Source: Pseudomonadota bacterium (GTDB lineage Bacteria > Pseudomonadota > Alphaproteobacteria > Acetobacterales > Acetobacteraceae). Taken from it: a stretch of DNA of 64,000 bases. Of the stretch, positions 43,404 through 52,326 are shown one piece after another. The notes beneath the pieces are model-generated. The model was not told where the DNA came from. It searched no databases and saw only the letters and a list, made by a program, of their open reading frames with translations. The stretch is from positions 47,432 through 111,431 of the forward strand of contig JAKADX010000001.1 of assembly GCA_021818505.1 (NCBI GenBank), given 5' to 3'. Made by a program: the position numbers and the translations under genes. Positions within the stretch are counted from its first letter, which is position 1; each line of letters starts with the position of its first letter.

Positions 43404-43907
43404 TCATGCCTCGCCGGCGCATTCCAGCATCGCCGCCTGCATCGCCTCGGCCGGCGTCTTGCCGCCCCACAGCACGAACTGGAACGCCGGATAAAACCGT
43501 TCACATTCGGTGATCGCGATATCGACCATGTCCTCGACACTCTCGGCCGAGGCGCCGCGGGCGCCGCGCAGCAGCACCGAATGGCGGAACAGCGGCATTC
43601 CGTCGTCGCTGTCCATGCCGAAATGGCCGATCCACAGCCGCTCATTGGCCAGCGCCAGCAGCTCATACAGGGCCGGGCGGCGCTTTTCCGGCACTTTCAG
43701 GTCGAAAGTGCAGGTGAAGTGCATCGCCGAGATTTCGGTGGACCAGCTAAAGTAAAGCCCGTAGTCGCACCACTTGCCGGGGGCCTCGGCGGCCATTTCC
43801 GACTCGCTGCGACGGTCAAAGACCCATTCGTTGGCGCTGACGATCTGCTCCACCACGTCAAGCGGGTTGGCGGCTCTTTCCGGGATGCTGCTGATGAGGG
43901 CTGACAT
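43404..43907 (-). CDS. YbjN domain protein
   Basis: This 167-residue cytoplasmic protein belongs to the YbjN family, whose fold resembles type III secretion chaperones. Characteristic stretches are NEWVFDRRSESEMAAEAPGK, MHFTCTFDLKVPEKRRPALY and ELLALANERLWIGHFGMDSD. In enteric bacteria YbjN affects motility and stress responses; its role here is unknown. It is the first gene of the leftward ybjN-proC group; its 215-bp upstream gap holds a short inverted repeat. Confidence 0.87.
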   Translation of the reverse strand: MSALISSIPERAANPLDVVEQIVSANEWVFDRRSESEMAAEAPGKWCDYGLYFSWSTEISAMHFTCTFDLKVPEKRRPALYELLALANERLWIGHFGMDSDDGMPLFRHSVLLRGARGASAESVEDMVDIAITECERFYPAFQFVLWGGKTPAEAMQAAMLECAGEA

Positions 43908-44071
43908 GCGAGGTCTCCCAACAAGAGGAAGGCCGGACGGAAGGCGCCCTGCTCACGACCGAACGGAATCGGGCATCGCCCTCCGCGATCGTTAGCCTAC
44001 CGGCCGCTGTTTCCGCGCCGCAAGAGCGATGCCACGGAAACACGCAGACTTAACACGCCATCGTATGGTGC

Positions 44072-44092
44072 ATTGCAACAGAAAACTGCAAT
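44072..44092. promoter_or_regulatory. Inverted repeat ATTGCA-N9-TGCAAT upstream of the YbjN gene
   Basis: The arms are 6 bp each. On the minus strand the inner arm starts TTGCAA, which is followed 17 bp later by TGTTAA, so it could overlap a weak promoter for the ybjN-proC group. The 215-bp gap (43908-44122) also has lower GC than the genes around it. No regulator can be assigned. Confidence 0.3.
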
Positions 44093-44122
44093 CGGAAACG
44101 ATACCCGCCTCACTGCGCCACC

Positions 44123-44437
44123 TCAGACCACCATCCCCGGGCCGCCGCCGACCTGCGGCTTCGGCTCCAGGGCCGCGACGCGCGCCTCAAGCGCCTCGAG
44201 GCGGGTCAGGGCGGCGGCCAGCTTCGCCTCCGCCGCCTCCTGCCCGGCACGGGCGTTCGCGGCGAGTTCCTGTACCGCGTCAAGCTCCTCCCGCCGCACC
44301 AGGTCCAGCGCGCGCAGCGTCTCCTCCACCCGCGCGCGGACCAGCGACTCGGCCTCGTCGCGCAGTCCGGTGAGCGCCGAGAGCGCCCCGCCGGCCACGC
44401 CGGCGAGGTCGTCGAGAAACCGTGGCCGCTCCGCCAT
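44123..44437 (-). CDS. ubiK: Accessory factor UbiK family protein
   Basis: This 104-residue protein is of the UbiK/YqiC (BMFP) family, which assists aerobic ubiquinone synthesis. The N-terminus RPRFLDDLAGVAGGALSALT can form an amphipathic helix, and the last 40 residues form a coiled coil (AAALTRLEALEARVAALEPK). The ATG at 44437 has GGAGG 6 bp upstream; the frame further upstream overlaps the divergent hldD promoter. hldD starts 64 bp away on the other strand. Confidence 0.85.
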   Translation of the reverse strand: MAERPRFLDDLAGVAGGALSALTGLRDEAESLVRARVEETLRALDLVRREELDAVQELAANARAGQEAAEAKLAAALTRLEALEARVAALEPKPQVGGGPGMVV

Positions 44438-44501
44438 GCCGTCCTCCTGATCCGTCCGCCCGGCTTCCGCGCCGGGGGTGCGCCCCCTATACCCTGCGCC
44501 C

Positions 44502-45476
44502 ATGATCCTGGTCACCGGCGGCGCCGGCTTCATCGGCTCCAACCTGCACGCGGCGCTGCATGGGCGCGGGCTCGAAACCGTCGTGGTGGACCGCCTGGGC
44601 ACCGAGGGCAAGTGGCGCAACCTGCGCAATCACCCGCCTTCCCGCCTGCTGCCGCCGGAGGACCTCGACGCGTTCCTCGCCGGCCGCCCACCGCTGGAGG
44701 TTGTGTTCCATCTCGGCGCGATCAGCGAGACCACGGCGAGCGACGGCGATCTGGTCTGGGCCACCAATGTCGAGCTGCCGCTGCGGCTGTGGCACTGGTG
44801 CGCCGCGCGGGGCACGCGGCTGATCTATGCCTCCTCGGCGGCGACCTATGGCGACGGCGGCGCGGGGTTCGGCGACGGGCTGGAGGGACTGGAGCGGCTG
44901 CGCCCCCTCAATCTCTATGGCTGGAGTAAGCACGCCTTCGACCGCGCGGTGGCGCGGCTGCTCGCCGCCGGCGGGCCGCGGCCGCCGCAATGGGCGGGGC
45001 TGAAGTTCTTCAACGTCTATGGCCCCAACGAATACCACAAGGGGCCGATGATCTCGGTGGTGAAGGTCAAGCACGACGAGGTCGCGGCCGGCGGCGCGCC
45101 GCGGCTGTTCCGCTCAAACCGGCCGGACCTCGCCGACGGGCAGCAGCGGCGGGACTTCATCTGGGTCGATGATGTGGTCGATGTGATGCTGTGGCTGCTC
45201 GACACGCCGGGCGTGGCCGGCCTGTTCAACCTCGGCACCGGGCGGGCACGCAGCTATCTCGATCTGGCCCATGCCGTGTGCGACGCCGCCGGGGTCGCGC
45301 GGCGGGTGGAGTTCATCGACATGCCGGCGCGGCTGCGCGGGCAATACCAGAATTTCACCGAGGCGCCGATGGAGCGGCTTCGGGCCGCCGGGTACAGGGC
45401 ACAGTTCACGCCGCTGGAGGAAGGGGTGCGACGCTACGTGCGCGAGTTCCTGGCACAGCCCGACCCGTATCGCTGA
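44502..45476 (+). CDS. hldD: ADP-L-glycero-D-manno-heptose 6-epimerase
   Basis: HldD makes the heptose donor for lipopolysaccharide core. The 324-residue SDR has MILVTGGAGFIGSNL at the N-terminus, YASSAATYGDG, the catalytic YGWSK (Tyr/Lys), KFFNVYGPNEYHKGPM and RDFIWVDDVVDV. It opens a tightly coupled rightward operon: hldD shares one base with lgt (TGATG), then midA, pgeF and a lipoprotein gene all overlap by 4 bp. Confidence 0.93.
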   Translation: MILVTGGAGFIGSNLHAALHGRGLETVVVDRLGTEGKWRNLRNHPPSRLLPPEDLDAFLAGRPPLEVVFHLGAISETTASDGDLVWATNVELPLRLWHWCAARGTRLIYASSAATYGDGGAGFGDGLEGLERLRPLNLYGWSKHAFDRAVARLLAAGGPRPPQWAGLKFFNVYGPNEYHKGPMISVVKVKHDEVAAGGAPRLFRSNRPDLADGQQRRDFIWVDDVVDVMLWLLDTPGVAGLFNLGTGRARSYLDLAHAVCDAAGVARRVEFIDMPARLRGQYQNFTEAPMERLRAAGYRAQFTPLEEGVRRYVREFLAQPDPYR

Positions 45477-46291
45477 TGCTTCCCGTCCTGCTGTTCCCGC
45501 AATTCGACCCGGTGCTGGTCCGGCTGGGGCCATTCGCGATCCGCTGGTACGCGCTCGCCTACATCGCCGGGCTGCTGGCCGGCATGTGGCTGGTGCAGCG
45601 GTTGGTGCAGCGCCGGCCGGCGGTGGCGCTGCCGCAGCAGGTCGGCGACTTCCTGACCTGGGCGACACTCGGCGTCGTACTCGGCGGCCGGCTCGGCTAC
45701 GTGCTGTTCTATCAGCCGGGAAGGTTCCTGACCCATCCGTGGGAGATCGTCGCGGTCTGGGGCGGCGGCATGTCATTCCACGGCGGAATGCTGGGCACGG
45801 CGCTCGCGATCGTGCTGTTCTGCCGCTACCATGGCATCCCGGTGCTCGGCTTCGCGGACCGCATCGCGGTGGCCGCGCCGATCGGGCTGTTCCTCGGTCG
45901 CCTCGCCAACTTCGTCAACGGCGAGCTATGGGGCCGGCCGGCGCCGGACTGGCTGCCCTGGGCGATGATCTTTCCCAGTGCCGGGCCACAGCCGCGCCAT
46001 CCGAGCCAGATCTATCAGGCGCTGCTGGAAGGGGTGGTGCTGTTCGCCGTCATGCTGTTCCTGGCCCGCTCCGAGCGGGTGCGCGCGCGTTTCGGGCTGC
46101 TGACCGGCTCGTTCCTGTGCGGCTACGCGGTGGCGCGCTCGATCGGCGAGCTGTTCCGCCAGCCCGACCCGTTCCTCGGCTTCCTGTTCGAGGGACTGAC
46201 CATGGGGCAGTTGCTGTCGGCACCGATGTTCGTCGCCGGCGCGGCGCTGATCCTGTACGCGCGGCGGGGGAAGGTGCCGGCGCCGGCATGA
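45476..46291 (+). CDS. lgt: Phosphatidylglycerol--prolipoprotein diacylglyceryl transferase
   Basis: Lgt adds diacylglycerol to the cysteine of lipoprotein precursors at the inner membrane. The 271-residue protein has seven predicted helices. Family marks are FAIRWYALAYIAGLLAG, SFHGGMLG, GRLANFVNGELWGRP and HPSQIYQALLEGV. It starts inside the hldD stop (TGATG) and overlaps midA as ATGA. Several lipoproteins in this window would be its substrates. Confidence 0.94.
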   Translation: MLPVLLFPQFDPVLVRLGPFAIRWYALAYIAGLLAGMWLVQRLVQRRPAVALPQQVGDFLTWATLGVVLGGRLGYVLFYQPGRFLTHPWEIVAVWGGGMSFHGGMLGTALAIVLFCRYHGIPVLGFADRIAVAAPIGLFLGRLANFVNGELWGRPAPDWLPWAMIFPSAGPQPRHPSQIYQALLEGVVLFAVMLFLARSERVRARFGLLTGSFLCGYAVARSIGELFRQPDPFLGFLFEGLTMGQLLSAPMFVAGAALILYARRGKVPAPA

Positions 46292-47268
46292 CGGAGCGAC
46301 TGGACGCTTTCATGGCGCGCGCCAACGCCGCCTATTACGCACGCCACGATCCGTTCGCCGACTTCACCACCGCCCCCGAGATCGCGCAGGTGTTCGGCGA
46401 GCTGCTCGGCGCCTGGGCGGCTGTCACATGGCAGGCGATGGGCGCGCCGGAACCGGTCATCCTGGCCGAGGCCGGGCCTGGGCGCGGCACGCTGATGGAC
46501 GATGCGCTGCGCATGATCCGCGCCACCGCCCCGGCCTTCGCGCGCGCCCTGCGCCTGCATCTGGTCGAGACGTCGCCACGCCTGCGCGCGCTCGCGTCGC
46601 GGCGCCTGCCGGACGCGGAGTGGCACGCGCGCGTCGAAGACCTGCCCGACGGCCCGCTGCTGCTGCTCGCCAACGAGTTTTTGGACGCGCTGCCGATCCG
46701 TCAGTTCGTCCGCCGGGGCGCGGGGTGGACTGAGCGATTCGTGGATGGGGGCGCGTTCGTCGAAGCGCCCGCCCCTTGCCTGCCCAGTTCGGACCAGTGC
46801 GGGGAGGACGGCGCGATCCGCGAGATCTGTGAACCCGCCATCGCGCTCGCCGCCCATCTCGGGGCACGGCTGGCGCGCGACGGCGGGGCGGCGCTGTTCC
46901 TCGATTACGGACCGGAACGCAGCGCGCCGGGCGACAGCCTGCAGGCGTTGCGCGGCGGCCGGCCGGCCGACCCGCTGGCCGATCCGGGGGAAGCCGATCT
47001 GACCGCGCATGTCGATTTCGCCGCGATCGCGGCCGCCGCGCGCGCGGCCGGCGCCGCAGCCTGGGGTCCCGTGCCGCAGGGATGGTTCCTCGCCCGCCTC
47101 GGCCTCTATCAGCGCACCGGCCGACTGGCCGCCGCGAACCCGGCGCGGGCACCCGGCCTGCTCGCGGCGGCGCAGCGACTGGCGGAGCCGAACCGCATGG
47201 GGCGGCTGTTCAAGGTGCTGGCCATGACCCACCCGGCGCTGCCTGCACCGGCGGGGTTCGAGCCGTGA
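46288..47268 (+). CDS. Class I SAM-dependent methyltransferase, MidA/NDUFAF7 family
   Basis: This 326-residue protein of the DUF185 family includes mitochondrial NDUFAF7, which methylates an arginine of complex I. The N-terminus AYYARHDPFADFTTAPEIAQ is the family mark, EAGPGRGTLMDDALR binds SAM, and LLLANEFLDALPIRQFV and LFLDYGPERSAPGDSLQAL are conserved. It is coupled on both sides (ATGA with lgt, GTGA with pgeF). The target protein in bacteria is not certain. Confidence 0.9.
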   Translation: MTERLDAFMARANAAYYARHDPFADFTTAPEIAQVFGELLGAWAAVTWQAMGAPEPVILAEAGPGRGTLMDDALRMIRATAPAFARALRLHLVETSPRLRALASRRLPDAEWHARVEDLPDGPLLLLANEFLDALPIRQFVRRGAGWTERFVDGGAFVEAPAPCLPSSDQCGEDGAIREICEPAIALAAHLGARLARDGGAALFLDYGPERSAPGDSLQALRGGRPADPLADPGEADLTAHVDFAAIAAAARAAGAAAWGPVPQGWFLARLGLYQRTGRLAAANPARAPGLLAAAQRLAEPNRMGRLFKVLAMTHPALPAPAGFEP

Positions 47269-48002
47269 CCGGGCCGCTCGTGACGACCCTGCCCGCCCGC
47301 CACGGCTTCTTCACCCGCGCCGGCGGGGTGTCCGAGGGGCCGTATGCCAGCCTGAACTGCTCGCTCTCCGGGCGCGACCGGATGGAGGCGGTGCTGGAGA
47401 ACCGGGCGCGCGCGGCCCGTGCGGTGGGGGCCGATCCGGCGCTTCTGGTCGGGCTGACGCAGGTGCATGGCGCGCATGTCGTCCGCGTCACCGCCCCCTG
47501 GCCGGTCGGCGCCGGGCCACAGGCGGATGCCATGGCGACGGACCGGCCGGGAATCGCGCTCGGCATCGTCACCGCCGATTGCGCGCCGGTACTTCTCGCC
47601 GATCCCCGCGCCGGCGTGATCGGCGCCGCCCATGCCGGCTGGCGCGGTGCCGTGGCCGGCGTGCTGGAGGCAACGGTGGCGGCGATGACCGACCTCGGCG
47701 CCCGCGCGGAGCGGATCGTGGCCGCGATCGGGCCGTGCATCGGCCAGGAGTCCTACGAAGTGGCGTGCGACCTTTACGACGCCGTCGCTGACCCGCGCTT
47801 CTTCCGCGACGGACGGCCGGGACACTGGCAGTTCGACCTCGGCGGCTACTGCGCGGCGCGGCTTGCGGCGGCTGGGGTCGCGGCGGTCGAGCGCGTCGCG
47901 GCCGACACCGCCGCCGAGCCGGCGCGCTTTTTCAGCCACCGTCGCCGCACGCTCGCGGGCGGCGGGCCGATCGGCCACCAGATTTCGGTGGTGGTGCGAT
48001 GA
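47265..48002 (+). CDS. pgeF: Peptidoglycan editing factor PgeF (YfiH/DUF152)
   Basis: PgeF is an amidase-like enzyme that removes wrongly placed L-serine from peptidoglycan precursors; the family was earlier called polyphenol oxidase. The 245-residue protein has the zinc and catalytic residues in TQVHGAHVVRV, VTADCAPVLLADP, AAHAGWRGAVAGVLEATVAA and IGPCIGQESYEV. The start is GTG, overlapping the midA stop as GTGA. The next gene overlaps it by 4 bp. Confidence 0.92.
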   Translation: MTGPLVTTLPARHGFFTRAGGVSEGPYASLNCSLSGRDRMEAVLENRARAARAVGADPALLVGLTQVHGAHVVRVTAPWPVGAGPQADAMATDRPGIALGIVTADCAPVLLADPRAGVIGAAHAGWRGAVAGVLEATVAAMTDLGARAERIVAAIGPCIGQESYEVACDLYDAVADPRFFRDGRPGHWQFDLGGYCAARLAAAGVAAVERVAADTAAEPARFFSHRRRTLAGGGPIGHQISVVVR

Positions 48003-48883
48003 GGGCGGCGCTGGCGCTGGCTCCGCTGCTGCTGCTCGCCGCCTGCGGCAGCCTGCCGCGGCCGTTCGAGGGCAACCCCGGCGCGGTCGGTCGCATCCTG
48101 TCCCGGCCGCCGCCGGCGCGACTGGCGGTGCCGCAGCCGGGCAACATGCTGCTGCCGGCCGATGCCGGCCGCCGCTTCGCCGACAACGTCACCGCCGCGC
48201 TGGTGGCGCGCGAGGTGCCGGCGATCGCCGGACCGGTGCGGCGCGGCGACTGGCGGCTGGACATGCACGCGCAGCAGACCGGCGCCAGCATCACACCGAG
48301 CTTCACCGTCACCGACCCGACCGGCAAGCCGCAAGGCAGCACCGAGGGGCCTCCGGTCGCGGCCACCGACTGGGCCGCCGCCGCGCCGGACGTGCTGGCC
48401 AAGGAGGCGGCGGCCTCCGCCCCCGCCATCGCCACGCTGTTGACACGGATCGACGCGGTGCTGCGGCGCAGCGACCCGAACAGCCTGGTCAATCGCCCGC
48501 CGCGCGTGCTGGTCGCGGAGGTCACCGGCGCGCCGGGCGACGGCAACCGGGCGCTGGCCATGGAGATGCGCCGGCAACTGCCGCAACTGGGCGAGATGGT
48601 GCAGGACACGCCGAATGGCGCGGACTTCACCGTGACCGGCGAGGTGCGCACCTCCGAGGCGCCGGGCGGCCAGACGCGGGTGGAGATTTCCTGGCATGTC
48701 GTGGATGCGCAGGGTCACGACCTGGGCAAGGTCGTGCAACTCAATGACGTCCCTGCCGGCACGTTGAACGGGCTGTGGGGCGATGTGGCGCTGGTGGTGG
48801 CGCAGCAGGCGGCGGCCGGCGTGAAGGACGTGATCGACAAGCAGACCGGCCGCGGCGGCGACACTGCGGCGAGCGGAAAATGA
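47999..48883 (+). CDS. Putative lipoprotein, 294 residues
   Basis: The signal peptide [20 protein letters not shown] has the lipobox LAAC, with Cys16 as the lipidated residue. The mature protein has no family that I recognise firmly. [20 protein letters not shown] and [20 protein letters not shown] resemble domains that bind cell-envelope polymers in LpoB-like or penicillin-binding-protein activators. It is coupled to pgeF by ATGA and precedes prs by 76 bp, in an order that looks conserved in this lineage. Confidence 0.8.
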   Translation: MRAALALAPLLLLAACGSLPRPFEGNPGAVGRILSRPPPARLAVPQPGNMLLPADAGRRFADNVTAALVAREVPAIAGPVRRGDWRLDMHAQQTGASITPSFTVTDPTGKPQGSTEGPPVAATDWAAAAPDVLAKEAAASAPAIATLLTRIDAVLRRSDPNSLVNRPPRVLVAEVTGAPGDGNRALAMEMRRQLPQLGEMVQDTPNGADFTVTGEVRTSEAPGGQTRVEISWHVVDAQGHDLGKVVQLNDVPAGTLNGLWGDVALVVAQQAAAGVKDVIDKQTGRGGDTAASGK

Positions 48884-48890
48884 CGGTTCG

Positions 48891-48919
48891 TGGACAAGAG
48901 TTCACGGCATTGCTAGAAG
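48891..48919 (+). promoter_or_regulatory. Probable sigma-70 promoter of prs
   Basis: TGGACA (48891-48896) and TAGAAG (48914-48919) are separated by 17 bp. They match five and four of six consensus bases and lie 41 bp before the prs ATG, in a gap with no other coding. Confidence 0.4.
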
Positions 48920-48959
48920 CGCGCCGTCGCCGCCCCCCGTCCCTTCTGGACCGTTGCCG

Positions 48960-49892
48960 ATGAAGATCGTGGCCTGCAACAGCAACCGTCCCCTCGCGGA
49001 AGCGGTCGCTGCGTCGCTCAGTCTGCCGCTGACCCGCGCCTCCGTGCGGCGCTTTGCGGACATGGAAATCTTCGTCGAACTGCACGAGAACATCCGCGGC
49101 GAGGACGTATTCGTCATCCAGTCCACGTCCTATCCGGCCAACGACAATCTGATGGAGCTGCTGATCTCGCTGGACGCGCTGCGCCGGGCGTCGGCACGGC
49201 GGATCACGGCGGTGATCCCGTATTTCGGCTATGCGCGGCAGGACCGAAAAAGCGGGCCGCGCACGCCGATCAGCGCCAAGCTGGTCGCCAACCTGATCAC
49301 CGAGGCGGGTGCCAACCGCGTGCTGACGATGGACCTGCACGCGGCCCAGATCCAGGGCTTCTTCGACATCCCGGTGGACAACCTGTTCACCGCGCCGCTG
49401 TTCGCGCGCGACATCCAGGAACGCTACAAAGGCCGCGACGTCATGATCGTCTCGCCCGACGTGGGCGGCGTGGTGCGGGCGCGGGCGGTGGCGACGCGGC
49501 TGAACTGCGACCTCGCCATCATCGACAAGCGGCGCGAGCGTGCCGGCGTCTCCGAGGTGATGAACGTCATCGGCGACGTATCGGACCGCGACTGCATCCT
49601 GCTCGACGATATCGTCGATTCGGGCGGCACGCTGTGCAACGCGGCGGTCGCGCTGATCGCGCAGGGCGCGCGCTCGGTCGCCGTGTATGTCACGCACGGC
49701 GTGCTGTCGGGCGGCGCGGTGGCCCGCATCGCCTCCTCGCCCATCGAAATGCTGACGATCACCGACAGCATCCTGGCCACCGAGGCGGTGCGCGTTGCCA
49801 GCAATGTCCGCCAGCTCACGATCGCGCCGCTGCTAGCCGAAGCGATGCGGCGCATTTCCGACGAAAGCTCGGTCAGCTCGCTGTTCGACTGA
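48960..49892 (+). CDS. prs: Ribose-phosphate pyrophosphokinase
   Basis: Prs makes PRPP for nucleotides, histidine and NAD. The 310-residue protein has [20 protein letters not shown] (ATP-binding flexible loop), [20 protein letters not shown] and the PRPP loop [17 protein letters not shown]. The ATG at 48960 starts MKIVACNSN; a TTG two codons earlier is less likely. The end LFD is usual. Confidence 0.95.
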   Translation: MKIVACNSNRPLAEAVAASLSLPLTRASVRRFADMEIFVELHENIRGEDVFVIQSTSYPANDNLMELLISLDALRRASARRITAVIPYFGYARQDRKSGPRTPISAKLVANLITEAGANRVLTMDLHAAQIQGFFDIPVDNLFTAPLFARDIQERYKGRDVMIVSPDVGGVVRARAVATRLNCDLAIIDKRRERAGVSEVMNVIGDVSDRDCILLDDIVDSGGTLCNAAVALIAQGARSVAVYVTHGVLSGGAVARIASSPIEMLTITDSILATEAVRVASNVRQLTIAPLLAEAMRRISDESSVSSLFD

Positions 49893-49912
49893 AACATCCT
49901 GGGGAAACACGC

Positions 49913-50521
49913 ATGAAGCTCTATTACTCGCCCGGCGCGTGCTCGCTTGGCATTCATGTGCTGCTGGAGGAGATCGGCCGGCCCTATGAGGCCGAGCGCG
50001 TGGACCTCAAGGTGCCGGCGCCGGAGCGGCCGCTGGCAAGCGTGAACCCCAAGAGCAAGGTGCCGACGCTGGTGCGCGAGGACGGATCGGTGCTGACCGA
50101 GTATCCGGCGATCGCCTACTGGCTGGCGCGCACCAACCCCGAGCGGCGCCTGTTCCCCGATGACCTGGACGGTCAGGCGCGGGTGCTGGAGGCGTTGGAC
50201 TATTGCGTGGCGACCATGCACATGCAGGGGTTTTCGCGGATGTTCGCCGCGCGCCGCGCGGCCACGCCGGCGGAGCAGGAGTCGATCGCGGCCATGGGCC
50301 GCGACATCGCGACCAGGGCGCTGTCGCGCATGGCAGCGACGCTGGACGGCAAGGAGTGGGTCAACGGCGACTATTCGATCGCCGACACCGCGCTGTTCTA
50401 TTGCAGCACCTGGGCGCCGCACTTCAATGTCGAGCTGCCGGGCAACGTCGCGGGCCACCTTGCGCGCATGAAGGCGCGGCCGGCGGTACAGGCTGCATTG
50501 CAGCAGGAAGGCCTCGCCTGA
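49913..50521 (+). CDS. Glutathione S-transferase family protein (beta-class-like)
   Basis: This 202-residue protein has a thioredoxin-like N-terminal domain (MKLYYSPGACSLGIHVLLEE, with Cys10 as in beta-class enzymes; SKVPTLVREDGSVLTEYPAI for glutathione) and a helical C-terminal domain with VNGDYSIADTALFYCSTWAP. The ATG has GGGGAAAC 5 bp upstream. Its stop overlaps a probable CTG start of the next gene (CTGA). Confidence 0.9.
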   Translation: MKLYYSPGACSLGIHVLLEEIGRPYEAERVDLKVPAPERPLASVNPKSKVPTLVREDGSVLTEYPAIAYWLARTNPERRLFPDDLDGQARVLEALDYCVATMHMQGFSRMFAARRAATPAEQESIAAMGRDIATRALSRMAATLDGKEWVNGDYSIADTALFYCSTWAPHFNVELPGNVAGHLARMKARPAVQAALQQEGLA

Positions 50522-51081
50522 ACGATCCCGCACCCCCGCTGGCTGCTGTCGCGTTCTGGTACCTTCGCCACGGCGAGACCGACTGGAACGCGCAGGGGCT
50601 GTCGCAGGGCAATGTCGATGTGCCGCTGAACGCCGCGGGCCTGGCGCAGGCGCACGCAGCCGCGGCGTTGCTGTGCGGGCGCGGCATCGTGACGATGGTC
50701 GCCTCGCCGCTGTCGCGCGCGCGCGCGACGGCGGAGATCGTTGCATCCGCCATCGGCGTTGCCGTAAAGACCGACGAGGCGCTGCGCGAGGTTGCCTTCG
50801 GCACCCAGGAAGGCCAGCCGATGCAGCAATGGTTCGACGACTGGATCGGCGGCAGCTTCACGCCCGACGGCGCCGAGACCTTCGCGGATCTGCGCGCGCG
50901 CGCGGTCGCGGCGATCAACCGGCTGACGGCGCAGCCGGGACCGCTGCTGGTCGTCGGCCACGGCGCTTTCTTCCGCGCGCTCCGATCGGCGATGGGGTTG
51001 GCGCCGAACGTGCGGCTGCCCAACGCCATGCCGTTGCGCTGCGTGCCGGATGCCCCCGCGTGGCGGCTGGAGCCGGCCTGA
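50518..51081 (+). CDS. Histidine phosphatase superfamily protein, probable CTG start
   Basis: This phosphoglycerate-mutase-like phosphatase has about 187 residues. The catalytic motif YLRHGETDWNAQGLSQG near the N-terminus holds the phospho-histidine, and VVGHGAFFRALRSAMG the second His. No ATG, GTG or TTG stands in frame between the frame's entry into GST-coding sequence and the RHG motif. CTG at 50518 overlaps the GST stop as CTGA, and GGAAGG lies about 6 bp before it. The substrate is unknown; homologues act on sugar phosphates or cobalamin intermediates. Confidence 0.8.
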   Translation: MNDPAPPLAAVAFWYLRHGETDWNAQGLSQGNVDVPLNAAGLAQAHAAAALLCGRGIVTMVASPLSRARATAEIVASAIGVAVKTDEALREVAFGTQEGQPMQQWFDDWIGGSFTPDGAETFADLRARAVAAINRLTAQPGPLLVVGHGAFFRALRSAMGLAPNVRLPNAMPLRCVPDAPAWRLEPA

Positions 51082-51093
51082 GCCGGCGCGCCG

Positions 51094-52260
51094 CTACGCG
51101 CCGCCGCCCATGCTCCCGTACACCGCCGATTCGAAATCAGTCAGCGCCCGCACTGCCTTCTCATCGAAGAACGGCAGGACCTGAGTTGCGAACACGCCGG
51201 TCACCTTCCGCACCGGGTCGATCCAGTAATAGGAATTCGCCAGCCCCGCCCAGGCGAGACTGCCCGCCGAGCGGCCCGTCGGCAGCGGATCGGGGTTGAT
51301 GACGAAGCTCAACCCCCATTTCATGCCGTCGAGGAACGGGACGTCATTGGTGGCACCCGGGATCGCCGTGCGCATCGGGCTGCACACCGTCTCTCCCATC
51401 GCGTTCTGCCCCATCAGCGCCACCGTCTCCGGCCGCAGCACCTGCGCGCCGTTGAACGTGCCGCCGTGCAGGATCATCTGCGTGAATTTCAGATAGTCGC
51501 GCACGGTGCCGTAAAGGCCGCCGCCGCCCATGTGGAATTCCGGCTCCTGCGGCACCATGAAGTCGATCGCGGCGAGCCCGTCGGGCGTGCGGGCGTGCAT
51601 CTTCGAGAGGCGCTGCATCTGCGCCGCGCCGATGCGGAATCCCGTGTCGGTCATGCCGAGCGGGCCGAGCACGTTGTCCTGCATGTAGCGGTCGAGCGTC
51701 TGGCCCGACAGCGCCTCCACCGCACGGCCAGCCCAGTCCATCGAGATGCCGTAGTTCCAGCGCTCGCCGGGATCGAACAGCAGCGGCGTGGTCAGTGCGG
51801 CGTTCTTGCAGGAGATGATGCCGGGCGTGCCCGTCGCCTCCTGGTAGCGCACCAGATCATCGCTCCACATGTCATAGCCGAAGCCGGCGGTGTGGGTGAG
51901 CAGGTGGCGCAGGGTGATCGGGCGCCGCGGGGCGCGCAGAAGCGGTTGCCCCTGCGCGTCGAAACCTTCGAGCACCTGCGCCCGCCGGAGTTCCGGCAGC
52001 ACCACCGCGATGTCGCCGTCCAGCGTCAGCCGCCCGCGCTCGACCTGCTGCATGGCACAGGTGGCGGTGATCGCCTTGGTCATCGACGCGATCCAGACCA
52101 CGGTGTCGGCGGTCATCGGCGCGTCGGTGCCCAGGCCGCGCGTGCCGAACGCATCCTCGAAGATCACGCCGTCGGCGGTGGCGGCGGCGGCGGCCACACC
52201 GGGCAGGTCGCCGGCTTCGACGGCGCGGCGCAGCGGTGCGGCGATCGTTTCGGAGTTCAT
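51094..52260 (-). CDS. Serine hydrolase, class C beta-lactamase-like
   Basis: This 388-residue protein of the beta-lactamase/EstB-type family has the nucleophile serine in VWIASMTKAITATCAMQQ (SxxK), the tyrosine in GERWNYGISMDWAGRA, and the C-terminal region WAGLANSYYWIDPVRKVTG. The ATG at 52260 has GGGAGG 5 bp upstream. There is no clear signal peptide, so it is more likely a cytoplasmic esterase than a drug-resistance beta-lactamase. Confidence 0.85.
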   Translation of the reverse strand: MNSETIAAPLRRAVEAGDLPGVAAAAATADGVIFEDAFGTRGLGTDAPMTADTVVWIASMTKAITATCAMQQVERGRLTLDGDIAVVLPELRRAQVLEGFDAQGQPLLRAPRRPITLRHLLTHTAGFGYDMWSDDLVRYQEATGTPGIISCKNAALTTPLLFDPGERWNYGISMDWAGRAVEALSGQTLDRYMQDNVLGPLGMTDTGFRIGAAQMQRLSKMHARTPDGLAAIDFMVPQEPEFHMGGGGLYGTVRDYLKFTQMILHGGTFNGAQVLRPETVALMGQNAMGETVCSPMRTAIPGATNDVPFLDGMKWGLSFVINPDPLPTGRSAGSLAWAGLANSYYWIDPVRKVTGVFATQVLPFFDEKAVRALTDFESAVYGSMGGGA

Positions 52261-52326
52261 TGTTTCCTCCCTTGGACGGGCGCGATAGCCTAGCAGCAAT
52301 CCTCGGCGGGGCAGAAGGACCCCTGG

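Noticed and set aside
51094..52260. Beta-lactamase resistance gene
   Set aside because: It has SxxK and Tyr motifs but no clear signal peptide and an esterase-like layout; a general serine hydrolase is more likely.
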